NCBI GenBank assembly: GCA_015179025.1
Contig: WHUX01000087.1
Location: 62,001 to 126,000, forward strand
Direction of reading: 5' to 3'
DNA: 64,000 nucleotides
Source of the DNA: Terfezia claveryi
Taxonomy: Eukaryota; Ascomycota; Pezizomycetes; Pezizales; Pezizaceae
A model generated the notes under the pieces. The model searched no databases, was not told where the DNA came from, and was given only the letters and a program-made list of their open reading frames with translations. A program made the position numbers and the translations under genes. Positions 13,401-23,608 of the stretch are shown here, piece after piece. Each line of letters starts with the position of its first letter. Position 1 is the stretch's first letter.

Positions 13401-13798
13401 GTCTGTCTCGGATGTATAGTTTGATAAGTACCGGGACTTATAAAAAATATCCACTTACATAGTTACTGCATTGCCTTGCCGCTCATTCGAATTCACTCGC
13501 TCCAGACATCATCCCGTTGATACGCATATTTAGATTTCGGCTTCCGTGTCCTCTCGAAAAAAAAAGTTAAAAGGAATTTCCATTGTTACCGTGGGACGCT
13601 ACTACTCAGTAACAACCGTCACAGCTATTTCATTGATCCCGACCCCGCTATTGTTCCTGTTTCCTCTCCCTCGGTACATCCCAAGCTGGCTTCGGCGCTA
13701 CATCGGCGTCTGCGGCTTATTTCAGTTTCGGACTCGGAGGAAGTTGTGTCGAAGGGGATAAAGATAGAAACAGTGTGTCGTTTGAAGAGCTTTGGAAG
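10489..13798. other. Divergent intergenic region SSH4-NIPA
   Basis: 3.3 kb containing the promoters of two divergent genes and no recognisable gene. It has T/TA-rich simple sequence (11718-11752), an ACTGT microsatellite at 11895-11921, a TATATATATA tract near 11435, and scattered GGTACC/CTAGGTA motifs. Confidence 0.5.
11895..11921. repeat. (ACTGT)n microsatellite
   Basis: More than five tandem ACTGT units. The same CAGTAC/GTACTG motif recurs as shorter tracts at about 18294-18307, 18713-18726 and 38628 in this window. Confidence 0.9.
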
Positions 13799-15460
13799 AT
13801 GCTGGAGGACAAGTGCGCTCTTCTTATACCTGAATCCAGTTGAGCAAAGGTTGATGCAGTTTTAGGTATATCGGCCTGGCACTGGCTATAACATCCAGTA
13901 TGGCTATAGGTGAGCCTCCCATTGCAGCCAAAAGTGATATTCCCAGACGCAGGAATGGCTGCTAATTGATATTCAGGCACCAGTTTTATAATAACGAAAC
14001 GGGTATGTGGCCTCACAGTTGCGGCGCAAAACGATTACACAAGGGGATGGTAGAGCAATTACTGAGTGACGGGTGTCTTAGGGTCTCATTGAGACTGCGA
14101 AAAACCGAGGCTTCGAAGGAGAAGGATACTCATACTTGACAAATCCGATATGGTGGGCTGGCATGGTTACAAGTACGGATCCTCCGATGAATCTCACCAC
14201 AAACCACTGGAATGCTGACCCTGACTTACTCCAGTGGTTATGGGGGAGGTTGCCAACTTTGCAGCATATGCTTTTGCTCCAGCAATTTTGGTCACACCGT
14301 TAGGCGCATTAAGCGTACTCATTGGGTATGTAGGGTTACTTACCGAGCGGCTCGAAAGAATTCCAGCTGACGAACGTAGGGCGGTACTTGGGGCATACTT
14401 CCTAAAGGAGGAATTGGGGATAATGGGGAAATTGGGCTGTGCGATATGCCTGATAGGATCGGTTATTATTGTTCTCCACGCTCCTCCGGATGAAGAAGTC
14501 AGTACGATTGACGAGATTTTAAACTATGCCATACAACCAGGTATTGCCAGGATACCTATTGGAAGCAATCCAGGCACTGACAGCGATCCCAGGTTTCTTG
14601 TTCTATTGTCTCTGTGTTGCTATCTTTGCACTCGTGATGATCTATAGAATAGCACCGCGTTATGGAAAGTCGAATCCCCTAGTTTACATCTCCATCTGTT
14701 CGACAGTTGGCTCCGTATCTGTTATGGCGATCAAGGCTTTCGGAATTGCGTTGAAACTTACCCTCGGTGGAAGCAATCAATTCACTCACCCGTCGACATA
14801 TGTCTTTATTATTGTTGTAGCCGTGTGCATTCTTACACAGATGAACTACTTCAACAAGGCCCTGAGCCAGTTTTCTACATCATTGTATGTCTTATCTCCC
14901 TCTATATTGCCTGGAATCATCCCTAGGTTAACCTTTGCCTTATGTACAGAGTCAACCCCCTCTACTATGTTACCTTCACCACTGCCACCCTTTGTGCATC
15001 CTTCATCCTCTTCCGCGGCTTCAACACCTCTGACCCAGTCAATACAATCTCCCTCCTATGTGGTTTCCTCATCATCTTCTCAGGCGTATACCTCCTCAAC
15101 CACTCCCGCACCGACCCCAACGGAACCCGATTAGCTGTTAGCTCACCCGAGGGCGTGCCAACAGACGGAATCACGGGTTTCCAAACCCGGAGGTCGATGC
15201 AGTTACGGCGATCGGGGGATCACCGACCCAGTATAGGTACTCCTGGGCTTAATGGGCAGAGGAGCTCAAGAGGGGAGGATGGATTTAGACAAGATGCAAG
15301 CTTGATTAGGGGATATGATGAGGAGAACGCAGTGGCGTTGACAGATTTGGCGGAGGACACAGATGAGGGTAGTGAAGATGAGATGACAAAATTGGGTACT
15401 CATCGGAGTAGGATGGAGAGGGAGAGAGCGCCAATATTGTCCCCCCGGTTAGCGCGATAG
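13799..15460 (+). CDS. NIPA-type magnesium transporter (DUF803 family)
   Basis: Eight exons give 409 aa: 13799-13812, 13866-13909, 13977-14002, 14082-14172, 14235-14325, 14380-14540, 14593-14884 and 14950-15460. Joined, they follow the NIPA family closely: YIGLALAITSSMAIGTSFII, GFEGEGYSYLTNPIWWAG, GEVANFAAYAFAPAILVTP, YFLKEELG, GCAICLIGSVIIVLHAPPD, then NPLVYISICSTVGSVSVMA, LTQMNYFNKALSQFSTS, NPLYYVTFTTATLCASFILF and GFLIIFSGVYLLN. About nine membrane segments are expected. The C-terminal ~120 residues are polar, probably cytosolic and regulatory. Family role: Mg2+ transport across plasma or endosomal membranes. The first exon is only 14 nt (MLED plus two bases). Intron 5 (14326-14379, 54 bp) is a multiple of three without a stop, so retention would insert 18 residues in a membrane segment. 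Confidence 0.92.
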
Positions 15461-15811
15461 GAATTGAAGGTCGAATTATAGAGGAAAAGGGAATATTATA
15501 AATATAAAAACTCTGAGTTACTACAGGGAATACCGTAGATTTTTGGGTTGGGATTTGCGGGGTTCCTTGTCTATTATTTTTTCTGTGTTTGCGGGATTCA
15601 CAGCCAGAGGGCTGAATACGGCTGCTGTGTATTTTTTCCCTTCTTCTATGTGGTTCTTGCCGTGTTCATCTTTTTTGTCGAGGGTTGGGTTCCAGTTCCT
15701 ATGGTTTTTCTGATTTTTTTTCCCTATTGTGTTTTTTTCCTGTTTGGGGTCATGGGTCAACTTTTTTACAAAGAATATTGTCTCTGTGTAGATACTACTT
15801 AATCTTCCAAG

Positions 15812-15814
<3 letters not shown>

Positions 15815-15846
<32 letters not shown>
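15815..15846. repeat. Poly(T) tract
   Basis: An uninterrupted run of 32 T between convergent genes. Confidence 0.9.
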
Positions 15847-15887
15847 CCCTCCTCAAAACCCATGTTTACTAAGTATTTGGTGAACTG

Positions 15888-15917
15888 AGGAAGGAGGAGG
15901 AGGAGGAGGAGGAGGAG
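15888..15917. repeat. (AGG)n microsatellite
   Basis: About nine AGG units with one interruption near the start. It lies in intergenic sequence and is not in any supported gene. Confidence 0.85.
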
Positions 15918-16615
15918 AACATCGTCGGACTTGTAGTGAGCCCTCGTGGGCTACTACTACATACAGTAATCAATGTTTTTCTTTGGCGGAAATTGTAAAG
16001 TACATCTGTTGCGATAATAATCAAGGAAAACATTGTGTGTGTGTGTGGGCCGGGCCAGCAAACAATCTCCACCCCCCGTACGTACGTGGCAATAACAATC
16101 AATGTACGGAACTGGGCGATCGTGTGTTTTTCAATTCAATGTGATGATGTGCCTCAAGACCATGGACATGCGTGTACTGAACTCCGGAGACGTTACCGCC
16201 CAGATGGGGTTGAAGGCTTTGTTGGGGAAGTATTAGATATATAAATTCGCATTCCCTCCAAATGATTCAATCTCACATGGTCAAGAGCTAGGACGGTAGG
16301 GCGTAGTATAAAATGCAAAAGACAGTCTGGGGTCTAAAGTAACTCACGGCATAGCAGAGGTAATCATTAGAGTACGAACCATGGCCCTAGTCACAAACGA
16401 CAAGAGTAGTAACCAATGACCGCCGTAGCAGGGTATAGGTCAAATTGAACGAAAAATACAAGATCGTCAAAATACAATAAACCTGAATTAGCAAATACTA
16501 AAAAAAAGAGTTTCCCATAATCCCCAAAATTTGTAATTCCCTTTTCAAATGTTGCATCATTCTTATTATAAGCTCAGTATCTGAACCCTGTTCTTGTCTC
16601 TACCGGACTCGACGA

Positions 16616-18265
16616 CTAAATCAGAATACTCTGTTAGCAGCAATTCACTCAACAATCAGATAGCCTTTACATACCACAGGGCTAACCGGTGACGAGTTGG
16701 TAGTTCCCCTACCAGTATCAATTTTCGTCACTCTCCCCATAGCTGCCGGGCTTCGGCTCGCCTGTCTTGATCCACCTGGGAAAACGAGCGGGGGGGGAAT
16801 AGTTGGGTCACTGAATGGGTTATCCAAATCTGGGGGTCCCTCATTCCTTGCTGCAGGGTCAACAACGGGGAGCATCGTTGGTATTGACCTGGGCTCCTCT
16901 GGTGGTGCAGGCTGGGACATCTGAATTGACTCCTTGGTAGCCTCATACCGCGCGAGGGCAATGCGGATGATATCATTTGTTTCTATGAGGGTTTGAAGGG
17001 TATCTGGATCTGGTGGGGGGGAATCGCAAGTGATGAAGTCCGCCATTGATGTGGAAGCGGACCGGCATCGATGAACGAATTCCTGCTAATGTTAGAAACA
17101 ATAGATGATCTAATGACTGAATAGTCTATACCTTTATAAGTTCATTATCTAGGACTTCGTTTTTCGGCGTGCTCCCAAGGACCTGGTGTAGCAACTTCGC
17201 ACTCATTTGGGCTTCTGATATCCTTCCAACCAGCTCCTCCAATGGTGGCAAAGAGGTCATAGTGGGCATTCGGGAGCTAGTTCGCTCACTGATCATCTGC
17301 TGTATTTGGCCGGGTTGACCAGGCTGCATCATGATGAAAATTAGCTCACACATTAACTCTACTGCAAGTGGAGGTAGCTGAAACATACCGCGTGGAACAT
17401 AGGCTGAGGCTGGTATTTTGCTATGATCAATTTCTGCTTGTGCCATACCGCCTTCAAATACTGTAGTCCTTCATCACCTCCCTTATTGGCATCGAAATGT
17501 TCCAAAGTCTCCACCAACAGCTGTCTAACCGCCGGATCCCGTCCTTGCTTAAACAATTCCTTAATCTTCTCCGCAAACCGCTCGTCCAAATTTCTTGTAA
17601 AAGTACTGCCTGGGTTGTCCGCCAAAATCCTTAATAGCATAACCGCGTTGTACTGTAGTTGTGGCTCAGCGTGGTATTTCATGTCCAAGTACTTCTTGAT
17701 GATCTTTGCTGCCTCGGCTGCAGCAGTCGGGGAGCATTCTGCTGAGTCTACGATGGTGGGAAGATATAGAACTTCTTCACCCTGACGATGTCGTTGTATA
17801 GGTGAGCTTCTTTTTGGCTCGCGGCGGTAGGAGACAGCGAACTGAAAAGAAAGAGTCTTGCCTACCGACTGCTGATCCCTTGCTCCAGATTCGCAGAAAC
17901 CTTTCTATGCATGGTGAATTCTGTCAGCTCAAATGTTCCAGCGTATGGCCGGCCAAAAGATGGATGGGAGTGTAACTCCTTACAATTGCTCTCCGGACAT
18001 TCTCTTCTGGGGTGTCCACTAGAGCCCCCGAAGCTACTGCAGGTACGGCAGCGCCAGATGCTCCAGGTTGGGCCTCGGGTACTGCCGATGATCTCGACTT
18101 TTCTTTATCTGCAGGCCCTGTGTTAGGTACCCCTAGTACCACTCGAAGAAAAAAGGAAGCACAACAGGCATGAAGACCAGGCCAGGAATGCAGGAGTGTT
18201 CCGAGGTAAACATATGAGAGGGGTTTCTCTCACTCGCCCTCACCTTTCTTCTTTCCAGAAAACAT
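16616..18265 (-). CDS. VHS-GAT domain membrane-trafficking adaptor (Lsb5/GGA-like)
   Basis: Seven minus-strand exons give 401 aa: 18265-18244, 18117-17984, 17904-17866, 17781-17389, 17323-17132, 17085-16675 and 16630-16616. The N-terminus is MFSGKKKG, then an Ala-rich linker and DTPEENVRRAI. A VHS/ENTH-like superhelix follows (GEEVLYLPTIVDSAE, QLQYNAVMLLRILADNPG, FTRNLDERFAEKIKELF, VRQLLVETLEHF). A GAT three-helix region comes next (ISEAQMSAKLLHQVLGSTP, NELI, EFVHRCRSAS, LIETNDIIRIALARYE). The tail has NPFSDP; NPF motifs bind EH or Sla1-type modules. Family role: GAT/VHS proteins bind Arf or ubiquitin and sort cargo at endosomes or actin patches. Two junctions are less sure: the 39-nt third exon and the 15-nt last exon. 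Without that last splice the frame stops at 16645. Confidence 0.78.
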
Positions 18266-21200
18266 CTTTGTTAAGGTAACCATCGTTGTTGTAGTACAGT
18301 ACAGTACGTGTTTACGCTATTGTATCTTGAATTCGCACTTCGCAAGTTGTTGCGCGTGTATGGGGGAAGCTATCAGATATATTTCGTTTGCCTTCGAGCT
18401 TGAGTTTCCGATCGTTCAAAAGGAGACTGATCGGTAAGTACCTAACTGCTGAAAATGTTCGATCTGGTCAGCCCTTCGCAACGTTGAACTACCGCGGGGG
18501 AACAGCCTGGTTAAGAAAGAAGGGTGTGTGCAATGACTCGCAGTGAAACCAGGGAGCCAGACTGCCGCCAGGTTCGCTTTGCTGTAACAGCACAAGGGGG
18601 ATGGACATGGGCAGCCTGCAACATCATCAAAGCATCACTGGAGCCGTGAATATTGCAATCCTCCATGAAATTTGTCCCAATATCGGGATGCCGATTCCAA
18701 GATTATATGTACTTGTACAGTACAGTTTATTTTCCCCCCTCTCACATATGCTAGAACCCTGTTTTTCTTTCTCATCATATACATATATGCCTTCCCATCT
18801 GAGATACATGTTATTACTTACAGTACCGGTAGAACTGATATAATGCCAAATAGCATTGAAGATGAATAGTTAGCGGAGCTCTTCTCAAAATACTCCACCG
18901 ACCTTTTGCCACTGCCCCATCTCTAGAAACGACTCTTCTCTAAATTTATTATCCGGCTGTCTTCTCTTCCACACATTATTTGCAGGAGCAGGGAGTCGAG
19001 ATATAGGAGTCATGTGGATTAAGTATGAAAGCAAGTGAGTGATCCGTCCACCTTCCCTTCCACGCGTCCCGCTTACGACTATCCCCTCACTACCCCTCGA
19101 CTCCCTTACCCTTACAAACAGTTCCCTCGGACAAGGCCTTAGTTGTATAGCTCCATCACGCGGTTATCGCAACTTTAAAATAAATTGAATACTGTCTTAA
19201 CCCACGCAACTCATACGCAACTCATACGCTATTCATAGGGCTGGGCTAAATAAAAGTCAATTTCAGAGCTCGGGCGTGCAGAACCCATAATTCATTACGA
19301 CGTCGTATCGATGTCTCGGAGAAGATCCGATGGCACCATATTGCCACTTAATACGCACTATTATGATTCTCGGAACTACTGGTGGACGGAGTACATAAGA
19401 CGTAGCTACTGGGAGTGAAGAGGTTCTCCATACGAAATGGTAAACCACTGAGCCCACCAGTCTCATGTTCAATCACTAGGTACCCCCATATCCCACCATA
19501 TCTAAATATACCTGCATGAATGAAGACGGTCATCCCCAGCTTATGCTGTACCCTGCGGGGTTCCAATCCCTATTATTTTGGAGTCAGAGCGATATAATCA
19601 AGACTGATGTAGCTGCAGCTCATGAAGTTTTCTAATGCTGGCACCCCCTCAAAAAAAAAAAAAAAATACTGCTTACGGTGTACTTCGTTAACTCCGATAA
19701 ATTACGCGCATTAAATGAGTGGCAGCGACAAGGTAGACTCGCAGCAGATATATTATAAAATAACCTGTACTCGTACAAGCGACATCTCAGCGGGATTGCG
19801 ATCACCTGCTAGACAACATGGTTCTCATCAAACGAGAATTCCGGTAATTATGTTCAACTTTGGATGTCAATTCCCGATATAAGAATGGAAGTGGTTTAAT
19901 TGAATGCGTAACAAAGACATAAAAAAGACATCAGGGTAACTGAAAGTACGCAAACCACTTAAGTGGCTTGGGGAGCAAAAATTTTAAATTAAAAAAACTA
20001 GGCTCCCACCAGCTGTCATGCGTCGTCCACTATAATCTACTGATCTCGTTATTGCATATCTGGATTTTTTTTTGGGGGGGGGTGGGGGCGGTGTATCAGG
20101 ACGTATGCACACATGAAGTCATTATAATTAATATCCAGTGCAGAAGCGAGAGCGAGTATTAACCTTTATGAGTAAAACTAATCAGCAGCTCATCTTTTCA
20201 CCGCACACTCATGTCCCACCCTTACAAGATAGATATATGCCACGTATCAAACCACCATTCGAGAAGATATCCATACCCTAAGTAACATTGAATAAGGCCA
20301 TACAGCATAATTCCTTGCCCTTTGACGCCTAAATAGCCTCAAAGCAGAGCTAGGCCCATTATTCTTCCAATGCTGAGTTCCATATATAGAACGTTCAAAC
20401 AAAGCCCAAGCTCAAGAAACATGATATGTAGGCACAAGCATCAATATAAGTTCCAAGCACACGCTCCATCAGTAAAGTGCTCATTGAATTAGTCAGATAA
20501 ACAAGAGATATTGTGAATCAAAAGGGGAGAAGTAGGGTAAGGAAGGAAACGGGAGGAGCGGGAACTTCTTTGAGTAGCAAAACAGCCAAAGAAAAGGAGA
20601 AAGTAGCAAAACAAATCCATAGCCCAAGTATACTTAACCTGTAAAAATCAAGAATTATGAAAAAAATAACAAGATAGAATGAGGGTGATAATTGATCATA
20701 GGTGAGGAAGAGATTCAAAAAGAGCCATTCATATATGTCATGAGATGGCATAGGTCTGTAATTGTGATGGTTGGGCCTTTCACTGTAGATACTTATCTGG
20801 GTTTTTCATTATTGATTCAAGTTGGTTTTTGGTTAGAGGAATGCTTAATGGAAGCCCCGCATACAGTCAGCCGGACGACCCAAAATCTCGAGGTTTTGCG
20901 TCCGCTATAACGGGGGCTTTCGTTATATGGGGAGCTAAGCTTTTTATAGTAATTACAGGCATCTTGTCGTGCCTTGCCCGTAGACTGGCTGGTCTAGTTC
21001 GGACTTGCGTCTTAGGTTACCTCAGTGCGAGACTGTCGATGCGCTCGATACCGTCGTATTTCAGCGTTTGGCTTCTCGCTACTACAAGTACTGATCTCTA
21101 TGCGAGATTAGAGATAGCTCTTGAAATAAAATTCTTTGTAACTGTGCACATTTTCCCTCGGATTTGCTTTCCTGCTCGAGGTATCCCAGTGTGCAAAGAT

Positions 21201-21287
21201 CCCTGAACCGACTCAATTATTGCAAGGTTGTGACTCCCCACAGTAGCCCTGCTAACTCATCAAGAGATACACATATCGTACCCAAAG
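18266..21287. other. Divergent intergenic region VHS/GAT gene - ALO1
   Basis: 3 kb with no recognisable conserved gene. It includes CAGTAC tracts close to the VHS/GAT start (18294-18307), an A-run at 19650, a G-run at 20076, and a possible tiny spliced frame at 19012-19188 (see findings). From about 20900 it is probably the ALO1 promoter and leader. Confidence 0.45.
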
Positions 21288-23081
21288 ATGTCTACTGCAG
21301 AGACCGCGCCCAAGGAAATTCCCGACTGGAAGGCTCTCACAGCTCAATCAGCCGTTCCGTTCCGCTATTCCAAGAACCACATCCACCATACCTGGGCTAA
21401 AACACACTATACATGTCCAGAGCTATATCTGCAGCCAGAGAGCGTCAAGGAGATCCAACATATTGTCAATACTGCTCGGTATTGCAGGAAAAAAATCATC
21501 ACTGTTGGGTCGGGGCATTGCCCGAACGATATTACTATCCCAAAGGTACCGAAGGATACGTGGATTGTCAACCTTGATAGATTCTCCAGAGTGGTTGGGT
21601 ATAGCGATGATACGACGGATGAGTATGGGGAAAAGGAGTTGTTGGTCACAGTCCAGGCGGGGATAAGGCTTCATCAACTTGCTGCTGTATTGGCGAAGAA
21701 GGGGTGGAATATGCCTAATTTGGGGAGTATATGGGATCAGTCCATTGCTGGGGCTATTGCTACATCTACTCATGGAAGTTCGTTGTTACACGGGCTGTTG
21801 AGTGAGAGTGTCAAGAAATTGACTATTATGCTCAGCGATGGGAAAAGCTACGACTGCTCGAAGGATCAAAATCAGGAGTTGTTCGAAGCCGCGTTGGTCA
21901 GCCTTGGTGCGTTGGGGATTGTTACATATGTTACGTTTGCGGCGGTCCCCCAGTACAGGATAAGCTGGCAGCAGGAGGTTTGGAATTTACCAAGAGTGCT
22001 TGAGGCGTGGGAAGGGGATCTTTGGATAAAGAGCGAGTATGCTAGGGTGTGGTGGTTTCCGTACTGTGAGAAAATGATTGTGTGGAGGGCGGATAAGGTG
22101 GGGCTTAAGGAGGTTTATGATGAATTTACAGGTGGTGTGAAGGAGGAGTGGGAGCAGGAGGTGACTGAACCGCCATATAGCTGGTATGGGACAACGATCG
22201 GGTATCATGTGTATCAGTTGATGCTGTATGTGGCGCGGTGGTTCCCGAGACTTACGCCACATGTGGAGAGATTCGTTTTTAAGACGCAGTATGGGTGGGA
22301 GGAGGGTGTTATTGGGAAGGCTGTTGAGGTGGGAGAGAAAGCTCTGCTCCTCAATTGCCTCTTCAGCCAATATGTCAACGAGGTTTGTCTCCCCATCTTT
22401 TGCCCAAGTTTAAGCCTGACTCTTTTTTTTAAGTGGGCAATTCCCCTCGAACGTGGCCCCGAGGCTATTTCCCGCCTACAATCCTGGCTTATGGGTGCTC
22501 CCTACGAAGTTCACGGCATCCCAGTGGATAATAAGAGCATCTATATCCATGCTCCTATCGAAGTCCGGGTCACAAATTCCTCATATAAACACGTTTCTGA
22601 TACGCCTTCTGGTCGACGCGCTCTACTAGACACCTCGAACCCCGATGGACCATCTCTCTACCTCAATGCCACACTTTACCGTCCATACCTCAGCCGAGGT
22701 AATGTTGAAATGAGGAGGAGGTATTACAGGGCTTTCGAGTGGTTGATGAGACAATACAACGGGAGACCGCACTGGGGAAAGAACTTCTTGGTTGGGAATG
22801 GAGGGGAAGTCGAGTTGGGCTGTAAGGACGAAGGGGAGAAGGAATTGTTGGGAGGAGGCGAGGCTTGGGACGAAATGTATGGGAGTAATATTAGGAGGTG
22901 GAGGGCAATTAAAGGGAAGGCGGATCCGGAGGGGGTGTTTACAAGTGAGTGGCTAGAGAGGACAGTGCTGTCGAAGGAAGGAAGGACAGTTGAGGGGTCA
23001 ATGGATGAGAATGGAGAGTCATCGACGGTGTTGGTGGAGGATAGCGAGGCGTTGGAGTTTATTCCGTCCGAGGTGGAGTAG
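21288..23081 (+). CDS. ALO1: D-arabinono-1,4-lactone oxidase
   Basis: This FAD enzyme makes the last step of D-erythroascorbate synthesis, an antioxidant pathway, and is normally at the mitochondrial membrane. Exons are 21288-22382 and 22434-23081 (580 aa). An FAD-binding type 4 domain is plain: FRYSKNHIHHTWAKTH, then VGSGHCPND with the presumptive FAD-linking His near residue 77, VTVQAGIRLHQL, PNLGSIWDQSIAGAIATSTHG and VSLGALGIVTYV. The C-terminal ALO domain has CLFSQYVNEWAIPLERGPEA across the splice, SLYLNATLYRPY and the PHWGKNF block (HWxK). The intron (22383-22433, GTTTGT...TTAAG) is 51 bp and has no in-frame stop, so an automatic caller would read through it and add 17 spurious residues. 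Relatives usually have Ser where this has Cys after the FAD-site His. Confidence 0.93.
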   Translation: MSTAETAPKEIPDWKALTAQSAVPFRYSKNHIHHTWAKTHYTCPELYLQPESVKEIQHIVNTARYCRKKIITVGSGHCPNDITIPKVPKDTWIVNLDRFSRVVGYSDDTTDEYGEKELLVTVQAGIRLHQLAAVLAKKGWNMPNLGSIWDQSIAGAIATSTHGSSLLHGLLSESVKKLTIMLSDGKSYDCSKDQNQELFEAALVSLGALGIVTYVTFAAVPQYRISWQQEVWNLPRVLEAWEGDLWIKSEYARVWWFPYCEKMIVWRADKVGLKEVYDEFTGGVKEEWEQEVTEPPYSWYGTTIGYHVYQLMLYVARWFPRLTPHVERFVFKTQYGWEEGVIGKAVEVGEKALLLNCLFSQYVNEVCLPIFCPSLSLTLFFKWAIPLERGPEAISRLQSWLMGAPYEVHGIPVDNKSIYIHAPIEVRVTNSSYKHVSDTPSGRRALLDTSNPDGPSLYLNATLYRPYLSRGNVEMRRRYYRAFEWLMRQYNGRPHWGKNFLVGNGGEVELGCKDEGEKELLGGGEAWDEMYGSNIRRWRAIKGKADPEGVFTSEWLERTVLSKEGRTVEGSMDENGESSTVLVEDSEALEFIPSEVE

Positions 23082-23608
23082 CTTCAAGAAAAGCAGGCGG
23101 GGCAGGTTGGCAGTGTGTATATTGTACAAGATGTATATATTATACTGGGTATTCCAAGACCACCCCATAGCAAGCCGAGATGCAGCGCTCCGTCATGGCC
23201 GTCATATCTGCTGTATCTTTGCAGCCATCAGCGGGGCGTATGCAGATTGTCGGGCATATGCAGATTGCGGGGCAGGCGATGCGATCGGCGCAAGTATGTA
23301 TGGCATTAGTCATGGCCTTCCGCATGTGCGCTTATGTCTAGTCAGGCCTAGTCGAGTGCCAGCCAGACCGCCAGCCGGCCGCCAGCCAGCCACAAGGAAA
23401 CAAGCTTAGCCAAACATAAGTGGCTATGTGTCCAAAAGATGCCTGTAGCCTGTGGCAGGTATCGCGAGCTTAAACGCCCGTTTCGTCCCAGCATTCTACG
23501 ATTCGACATCCAAACACGACATAGGCATTAGACCTCAGTCGACATCGCACACCTATCCTCTCCTTACATTGCATTGTTTGGCCAGGACGCCAGCTGCAAC
23601 TAGCAACA
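23082..23608. other. Tandem intergenic spacer ALO1 - HERP-like gene
   Basis: 527 bp with no gene. It holds short tandem-like GCATATGCAGATTG/CGGGC repeats around 23237-23275 and CCAGCC repeats around 23360-23392, followed by the C/A-rich leader of the next gene. Confidence 0.5.

Larger units (their letters stand above)
15461..16615. other. Convergent intergenic region NIPA - VHS/GAT gene
   Basis: It contains the 3' flanks of two convergent genes and no gene. It is T-rich from 15580, with a 32-base T run (15815-15846), an AGG microsatellite (15888-15917) and a short TG tract near 16035. Confidence 0.5.

Noticed and set aside
17905..17920. Alternative acceptor GACAG in the VHS-GAT gene giving an ERFLRIW-type exon
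   Set aside because: That frame meets a stop before the GEEVLYLP block; the ATAG acceptor at 17905 gives a continuous frame that fits the family better.
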